Positions 7,476 to 11,256 of a stretch of DNA of 11,256 nt are shown here, in pieces. This stretch comes from Polaromonas sp. GTDB lineage: Bacteria; Pseudomonadota; Gammaproteobacteria; Burkholderiales; Burkholderiaceae_C. Every line of letters begins with the position of its first letter. The stretch's first letter is position 1. The stretch is taken from assembly GCA_013205645.1 (NCBI GenBank), contig JABMMH010000204.1:1-11256 (forward strand), given 5' to 3'. Position numbers and translations under genes: made by a program. The notes under the pieces were generated by a model. That model had not been told where the DNA came from and made no database searches. It worked only from the letters and a program-made list of their open reading frames with translations.

Positions 7476-8177
7476 ATGTTGACCTTGCGACATTCTGCTG
7501 AACGCGGCTACGCCGACCATGGCTGGCTCAAGTCGTTCCACTCGTTTTCTTTTGCCGGTTATCACGACCCGGCCCACATGGGCTTTGGCAATTTGCGCGT
7601 CATCAATGAAGACCGCATTGCACCGGGCACCGGTTTTGGCACGCACAGCCACCGCGACATGGAAATCATCAGCTACGTGATGAGCGGTGCCATCGGCCAC
7701 AAAGACAACATTGGCAACGGCGCCTCGATTCCGCCTGGCGATGTGCAGCGTATGAGCGCGGGCAGCGGCATCTCGCACAGCGAGTTCAACCATGCCGAAG
7801 ACTCGGTCACCCATTTTTTGCAGATCTGGATTCAACCCAACGTCACCGGCATTGAACCCGGTTACGAGCAAAAGAGTTTTGCAGACGCCGACAAACGCGG
7901 CAAGCTGCGCTTGGTGGCTTCACCAGACGGCGCTTTAGGGTCGGTCACCGTCCATGCTGATGCACGCTTGTACGCAGGGCTTTTTGATGGCATTGAAGAA
8001 GCGCGCTTGGTGCTAGACCCCCAGCGCAAAGCTTATGTGCAATTGATTCGCGGTGAACTGCAAGTCAATGGCCAGTGGCTCAAGGCTGGCGACGCAGCCA
8101 AGCTCGAAGCAGAGAGTGCCTTGCACCTGTCGAGCGGTCAAGATGCCGAAGTGCTGGTGTTCGATCTGAGCGCTTGA
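7476..8177 (+). CDS. Pirin family protein (YhhW-like, putative quercetin 2,3-dioxygenase)
   Basis: This 233-residue bicupin of the pirin family has the four metal ligands in the usual places: His57 and His59 in GFGTHSHRDMEI, and His101 and Glu103 in GISHSEFN. These numbers match E. coli YhhW when translation starts at the ATG at 7476, which also has AAAGGA 6 nt upstream. An in-frame ATG at 7461 would overlap that ribosome-binding site and add five residues absent from the family. The opening (MLTLRHSAERGYADHGWL) and DPAHMGFGNLRVINED are classic pirin motifs. Family members bind iron or other metals, and some cleave quercetin; the physiological substrate is generally unknown. It heads a tight group with a DoxX protein (36 bp on) and a flavodoxin-family gene, an arrangement typical of quinone or redox-stress clusters. 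Confidence 0.92.
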   Translation: MLTLRHSAERGYADHGWLKSFHSFSFAGYHDPAHMGFGNLRVINEDRIAPGTGFGTHSHRDMEIISYVMSGAIGHKDNIGNGASIPPGDVQRMSAGSGISHSEFNHAEDSVTHFLQIWIQPNVTGIEPGYEQKSFADADKRGKLRLVASPDGALGSVTVHADARLYAGLFDGIEEARLVLDPQRKAYVQLIRGELQVNGQWLKAGDAAKLEAESALHLSSGQDAEVLVFDLSA

Positions 8178-8213
8178 GCGCCCCCTATTTTTATCTTCAA
8201 AAGAATGCATTTC

Positions 8214-8624
8214 ATGTTCACCTCCCTGCAAAATCCGCTGTCCTTCTTTGGCCGTGCCCTGATCGCCTTGCTGTTTATTCCGGCAGGCTTTGCCAAGATC
8301 GGCGGCTTCGCTGGAACTGCCGGCTACATCGCAGCCATGGGCGTGCCACTGCCGTTCGTCGCAGCGGCCATCGCCATTGCGGTGGAACTCGGCCTCGGCA
8401 TCTTGCTGTTGGTGGGTTTCAAAACCCGCTGGGCGGCTTTGGGCATTGCCATATTTACCGTAGTGATCACCTTCATCTTTCATAAGTTCTGGGGCATTCC
8501 CGCTGAGATGGTGATGTCGCAGCAACAAGCTTTTTTCAAGAACATCGGCGTCGTTGGCGGCTTGTTGACCATTGCAGCTTGGGGCGCAGGTGCCTGGAGC
8601 TTTGACGCCAAACTTAACAAATAA
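8214..8624 (+). CDS. DoxX family integral membrane protein
   Basis: This small membrane protein (136 residues from this ATG) has four predicted hydrophobic segments at about residues 10-30, 46-67, 72-90 and 107-126. It carries family features LQNPLSFFGRALIALLFIPAG, FAKIGGF and LGILLLVGFKTRWAA. DoxX-family proteins sit in the inner membrane and are linked to quinone, redox and thiol stress; the exact activity is unknown here. The ATG at 8214 is chosen because the purine-rich stretch around 8199-8204 then lies at a workable distance. An ATG at 8205 would add three residues (MHF) and is also possible. The flavodoxin-family gene starts 12 bp after the stop, and its ribosome-binding site overlaps this stop codon, so the genes are translationally close. 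Confidence 0.88.
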   Translation: MFTSLQNPLSFFGRALIALLFIPAGFAKIGGFAGTAGYIAAMGVPLPFVAAAIAIAVELGLGILLLVGFKTRWAALGIAIFTVVITFIFHKFWGIPAEMVMSQQQAFFKNIGVVGGLLTIAAWGAGAWSFDAKLNK

Positions 8625-8636
8625 GGAAACTTCAAA

Positions 8637-9187
8637 ATGACCAAAATAGCTGTTGTATTTCACTCGGGTTACGGCCACACACAACGCATGGCGCAAGCCG
8701 TGGCAGAGGGCGCTGGCGCCGACTTGGTGGCGATTGATGCAGACGGCAATTTGCCTGAGGGCGGTTGGGAAACCTTGGCAGCAGCCAACGCCTCATCATG
8801 GGCTCGCCAACCTACATGGGCAACGTCAGCTGGCAGTTCAAAAAATTCGCGGACGCCACTTCCAAGCCTTGGTTCACCCAAGCGTGGAAGGACAAGCTGT
8901 TTGCTGGCTTCACCAACAGCGCCTCCATGAACGGCGACAAGGGCTCGACGCTGACTTATTTGTTCACGCTGGCCATGCAGCACAGTGGCATCTGGGTCAG
9001 TCAAGGCATCTTGCCAAGCAGCAGCAAGGCCGCCGAGCGCAACGACTTAAACTACCTGGGTTCATACAGCGGTGCCATGGCGCAGTCACCTTCAGACGCT
9101 GGTGCCAGCGAGATGCTGGCCGGTGACTTGAATACGGCGCGGGCTTTTGGCCAGCGCGTGGCTGAAGTCGCAGCCCGCTTTAAATAA
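8637..9187 (+). pseudogene. Flavodoxin family protein (WrbA/NADPH-dependent FMN reductase-like), interrupted by a one-base frameshift
   Basis: The gene starts well: AAGGA at 8623-8627 and ATG at 8637, then MTKIAVVFHSGYGHTQRMA, the FMN phosphate-binding loop of flavodoxin-like quinone reductases. After about residue 52 (WETLAAANA) the frame is lost near 8790-8792. The remaining protein continues in another frame with LIMGSPTYMGNVSWQFKKF, the second flavin loop NSASMNGDKGSTL and a normal C-terminus ending in RVAEVAARFK. Adding one C at 8790-8792 gives a continuous 183-residue protein of ordinary family length, so only one base appears to be missing. If real, the gene would yield a truncated out-of-frame product ending at 8930. 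If it is a read error, the gene is intact. The role would be flavin-dependent reduction of quinones, fitting the pirin and DoxX neighbours. Confidence 0.78.
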
Positions 9188-9204
9188 ACGGGTCAGCGAA
9201 ACAA

Positions 9205-9235
9205 GCCAAGTCGGTCCGGCCTGGTCCGGCTTGGC
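9205..9235 (+). terminator. GC-rich hairpin after the flavodoxin-family gene, possible terminator
   Basis: GCCAAGTCGG (9205-9214) pairs with CCGGCTTGGC (9226-9235) over 10 bp with one G-T wobble, around an 11-nt loop. The direct repeat GGTCCGGC (9213-9220 and 9223-9230) overlaps it. It lies 17 bp after the stop codon, where a terminator is expected, but no T-run follows, so a classic intrinsic terminator is not shown. It could instead be a transcript-stabilising hairpin. Confidence 0.4.
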
Positions 9236-9283
9236 AGATCAGGGAAAACGTGGTCTCGAATGCGCGGATGAGCGTCGTATTGA

Positions 9284-9300
9284 TTGAACGTCATGTTTAA
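9284..9300 (+). promoter_or_regulatory. Imperfect palindrome upstream of the DUF599 gene
   Basis: TTGAAC (9284-9289) and GTTTAA (9295-9300) form an inverted repeat with one mismatch around GTCAT, ending 5 bp before the ATG of the DUF599 gene. The octamer TTGAACGT (9284-9291) recurs on the opposite strand at 7413-7420, upstream of the pirin gene. A repressor site is possible, but the evidence is only sequence symmetry. Confidence 0.2.
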
Positions 9301-9305
9301 AATTA

Positions 9306-10004
9306 ATGATGCGAATTTTTACTCTTTTGCCTTGGTACGACTGGCTGGCCACCGTCTGGTTTTTCAGCTGTTGGTGGTCTTATTCTTGGTTTGCCCGTAA
9401 CGAGAATTTCAAGCGCCCCTCCATCTTGTGGGCCACCAACCGCTACCGGCATTACTGGTTGTTGCAAGCCACATCGCGCGATCCGCGCGTCATCGACGGC
9501 ATCATCACGCAAAACTTGTCGAGCACGCCGGCCTTTTTCTCGTCAACCACCATCATCATCATTGGCGGTCTGTTCGCGCTATTGGGCACGACTGACCGGG
9601 CCAGCGAACTGGTGCGAGAAATCCCCTTTGCAGTACAGACCTCGGTACTGATTTTTGACCTGAAGGTGCTGATGATCATCGGCATTTTCGTGTATGCCTT
9701 TTTTCGATTCAGCTGGTCTATGCGCCAGTACACCTTCGTGGCTTTGTTGATCGGCTCCTTGCCTCCACCGGCTGATTTTGCATCGGGCAAGTTTGACCGC
9801 GATGTTTTCGCCGCACGTGCCAGCCGGCTGGTCGGCTTGGCTGCTGAAACCTTCAACGACGGGCTGCGCGCTTATTACCTGAGTTTTGCGGTCATGGCCT
9901 GGTTTTTCTCGACCATTGCCTTTGTTATTTTCACGGCCGTGGTGATCGTTATTTTGTACAACCGCGAGTTCCGGTCGGACGTCTTGCAAGTCTTGAAGGA
10001 GTGA
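9306..10004 (+). CDS. DUF599 domain-containing membrane protein
   Basis: This 232-residue protein has about four hydrophobic segments (roughly residues 11-29, 79-97, 119-139 and 190-218). Charged loops include ATNRYRHYWLLQATSRDPRVID and FNDGLRAYYLSFAVMAWF. The 'R..R..W...sRDpRvvD..i..nL..s..FFaSttiiiiGGL.ALLG' pattern and the later '.N.G.RaYY' element match DUF599, a family of bacterial membrane proteins of unknown function. Two adjacent ATG codons (9306 and 9309) could start translation, and neither has a good Shine-Dalgarno. The upstream gap of 118 bp contains a hairpin and an imperfect palindrome, so it is probably transcribed separately from the redox cluster. It ends 15 bp from the end of the convergent egtB remnant. 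No function is proposed. Confidence 0.82.
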   Translation: MMRIFTLLPWYDWLATVWFFSCWWSYSWFARNENFKRPSILWATNRYRHYWLLQATSRDPRVIDGIITQNLSSTPAFFSSTTIIIIGGLFALLGTTDRASELVREIPFAVQTSVLIFDLKVLMIIGIFVYAFFRFSWSMRQYTFVALLIGSLPPPADFASGKFDRDVFAARASRLVGLAAETFNDGLRAYYLSFAVMAWFFSTIAFVIFTAVVIVILYNREFRSDVLQVLKE

Positions 10005-10019
10005 CGCAGCAGCCCGTCT

Positions 10020-10942
10020 TCAGGCCAAGTCGCGCGCCAGCCGAAGACCGCTGAACTGCCACTGCGCTTCGGGCGGGAAAAAATTGCGGTAGCTGGCCCG
10101 CAGGTGGTTTTGCGGTGTGGCGCACGAGCCGCCGCGCAGCACCAACTGCTGGCACATGAACTTGCCGTTGTACTCACCCGCCAAGCCCTCCCAGGGCTTG
10201 TAGCCCGGGTAGGCGCTGTAGCTGGACTGCGTCCATTCCCAGACATCACCCGCAAGTTGGGCTAAGCCGCCTTCGTGCCGTTCCTGCAAGGGCAGCCACA
10301 GCTCCGGCCGCCGATCTCAAACGGTGCTACAAAGACTTGGTGCCTAAGCGTTTCGTTATCAAAGGCAAAGCTGCCGTCCAGCGCTGGGGCGTGACCGTGC
10401 AGTCCCAAACCACCAGCCAGACTAACCCAGCCGAGTGGCTGCGGATGTGTTCCCGCCAACGGCCAGCGCTGGGCATAAGCCGGCCGGGCCGGGTTCTGCG
10501 ACAGTGCATGCTTGATGTCAGTGATCAGCAGCTCTTGATGTTGTTGCTCATGGTGCAAGCCGAGCCCCAGTAGATCTTTGAGTGATTGGCGATCAGACGC
10601 TCCAAGGTTTGATGCCGACCTTATCAGCGCTTGCATGCGTTGATGCCGTGGGTGCTTCCTGCCGACGGCGTTGTAATAGCTGCTGAAGAGCGCGCGAAAG
10701 CTGGCATCGTAAGGCGCAAAGTTGGACTCAAAGCGTTCCAGCAAAAAAGTTTCAAAAAACCAGGTGACGTGCGCTAAATGCCATTTCGCGGGGCTGGCGT
10801 CGGGCATGGATTGGAGTTGGCAGTCCTCCGGGCTGAGCGGCCGGGTCAAGTCAACGGTTTGCTGGCGCGTGCGGGTGTAGCGTTGAGCCAGTGCAGAGAA
10901 GTCGCAGGCGTGACTGGGCGACGGCATGCTTTTAGAGGACAT
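10020..10942 (-). pseudogene. egtB: Ergothioneine biosynthesis protein EgtB, internally deleted and frameshifted
   Basis: The minus-strand gene begins with an intact DinB-like domain: WHLAHVTWFFETFLLERF, SSYYNAVG, and the iron-binding HxxxHxE motif in LGLHHEQQHQELLITDIKH. It then enters the FGE-sulfatase (formylglycine-generating-type) domain with SFAFDNETLRHQVFVAPFEI. After PFEI (near 10313) the frame is lost and the first frame stops at 10262. The typical C-terminal half resumes in another frame at about 10304: ELWLPLQ, LAGDVWEWTQSSYSAYPGY, LRGGS, ASYRNFFPPEAQWQFSGLRLARD. Only about 307 codons remain, versus roughly 430 in usual EgtB, so more than 100 codons in the middle are missing as well as the frame. 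EgtB is the non-haem iron sulfoxide synthase that joins hercynine to a thiol substrate. This copy should be inactive. No egtD is in the window. Confidence 0.85.
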
Positions 10943-11015
10943 GTGTCTATTTTGCGTGGCTGCGGTGAGACCTGCGTTGTTGGGGGGGTGAAATTCTCTT
11001 TTTCGTCGGTTCAGT
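10943..11015 (-). other. Short intergenic region between trhO and egtB
   Basis: The gap is 73 bp on the minus strand between the trhO stop and the egtB ATG. It contains a run of seven G on the plus strand (10982-10988). No clear promoter, ribosome-binding site or terminator stands out, so co-transcription of trhO and egtB is possible but unproven. Confidence 0.3.
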
Positions 11016-11256
11016 TCAGGTCGTATTGGATGCGACGAGCTCAGGTCTGGGCGTCAAGGCCGCGTCGACCACGCGCCTGTCGTCAAACACAAAGCAGCCG
11101 CCTTGGTAATGCGCTTGACCGACCTGCTCAAAATAAGTCAGGATGCCGCCGTCGAGTTGGAAGACATCGGACAGCCCTGTTTCTCGCATCAAGATAGCGG
11201 CTTTTTCGCAGCGGATGCCGCCGGTGCAAAAGCTCACCACGGTTTTGCCTTGCAGC
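11016..11256 (-). CDS. trhO: TrhO/YceA-type rhodanese-domain protein, C-terminal part (runs off right edge)
   Basis: The minus-strand frame is open to the window edge and ends with TGA at 11018-11016. It contains the rhodanese active loop in VVSFCTGGIRCEKAA, where the first Cys is the catalytic residue. The family pattern VFQLDGGILTYFEQVG and CFVFDDRRVVD follow. These match TrhO (YceA, UPF0176), the oxygen-dependent enzyme that hydroxylates uridine 34 of some tRNAs towards 5-methoxyuridine or cmo5U. The protein stops about 20 residues after CFVFDDR, whereas E. coli YceA has a longer cysteine-containing tail. A short-form TrhO or another rhodanese sulfurtransferase is therefore possible. The start lies outside the window. 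Confidence 0.8.
   Translation of the reverse strand, partial: LQGKTVVSFCTGGIRCEKAAILMRETGLSDVFQLDGGILTYFEQVGQAHYQGGCFVFDDRRVVDAALTPRPELVASNTT

Noticed and set aside
8013..8696. 227-codon minus-strand frame across the pirin-DoxX junction
   Set aside because: It spans two well-supported plus-strand genes and the gap between them, with a composition typical of antisense frames.
9281..9300. Resemblance of the sequence around TTGATTGAACGT to a BetI-type operator
   Set aside because: My memory of the BetI motif is approximate, only one half-site resembles it, the site is upstream of the DUF599 gene rather than the bet genes, and no such site is seen before the porin-bet block.
1..11256. CRISPR array, toxin-antitoxin pair, defence island or other undescribed system
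   Set aside because: No regularly spaced repeats, no paired small genes with ribosome-binding sites and no nuclease, helicase or reverse transcriptase-like motifs were found. The recognisable genes are metabolic, transport or redox functions.

Overview
The window reads like a chromosomal segment of a Betaproteobacterium, most likely in the order Burkholderiales. This is inferred from gene content (BetBA with a long BCCT-type BetT, a TorF-like porin, a pirin/DoxX/flavodoxin cluster, EgtB and TrhO) and from a moderately GC-rich, E. coli-like Shine-Dalgarno style. No rRNA, tRNA or other marker gives the genus, so the placement is a judgement.

Left edge (1-429): the 5' end of an IS3/IS911-type transposase orfA runs off the window on the minus strand. 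It is followed by a G-rich stretch and then a very AT-rich leader with a plausible promoter for the first plus-strand gene.

Choline block (430-6562, plus strand): four genes follow closely: an outer-membrane TorF-family porin, betB (betaine aldehyde dehydrogenase), betA (choline dehydrogenase) and betT (BCCT choline transporter with a long cytoplasmic C-terminus). Gaps are 27-37 bp, so one transcript is likely. The genes form an outer membrane to inner membrane to cytosol route that takes up choline and oxidises it to glycine betaine, an osmoprotectant. No betI repressor gene is present in the window.

Middle (6607-7475): a minus-strand GntR/FCD regulator gene carries a one-base frameshift near its 3' end and has no ATG/GTG/TTG at the expected start (ATA sits there), so it looks like a pseudogene. 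The divergent intergenic region carries a 13-bp direct repeat and an inverted repeat.

Redox cluster (7476-9187, plus strand): a pirin/quercetin dioxygenase-like protein, a DoxX-family membrane protein, and a WrbA/flavodoxin-family gene interrupted by a one-base frameshift. A GC-rich hairpin and then a DUF599 membrane protein gene follow (9306-10004).

Right end (10020-11256, minus strand): an egtB gene with a large internal deletion and frameshift, preceded upstream by the 3' end of a trhO/YceA-type rhodanese gene that runs off the window.

The main surprises are three damaged genes within about 4.3 kb (gntR, flavodoxin, egtB) and the pairing of a porin with the bet genes. I found no convincing undescribed defence, CRISPR or mobile system.
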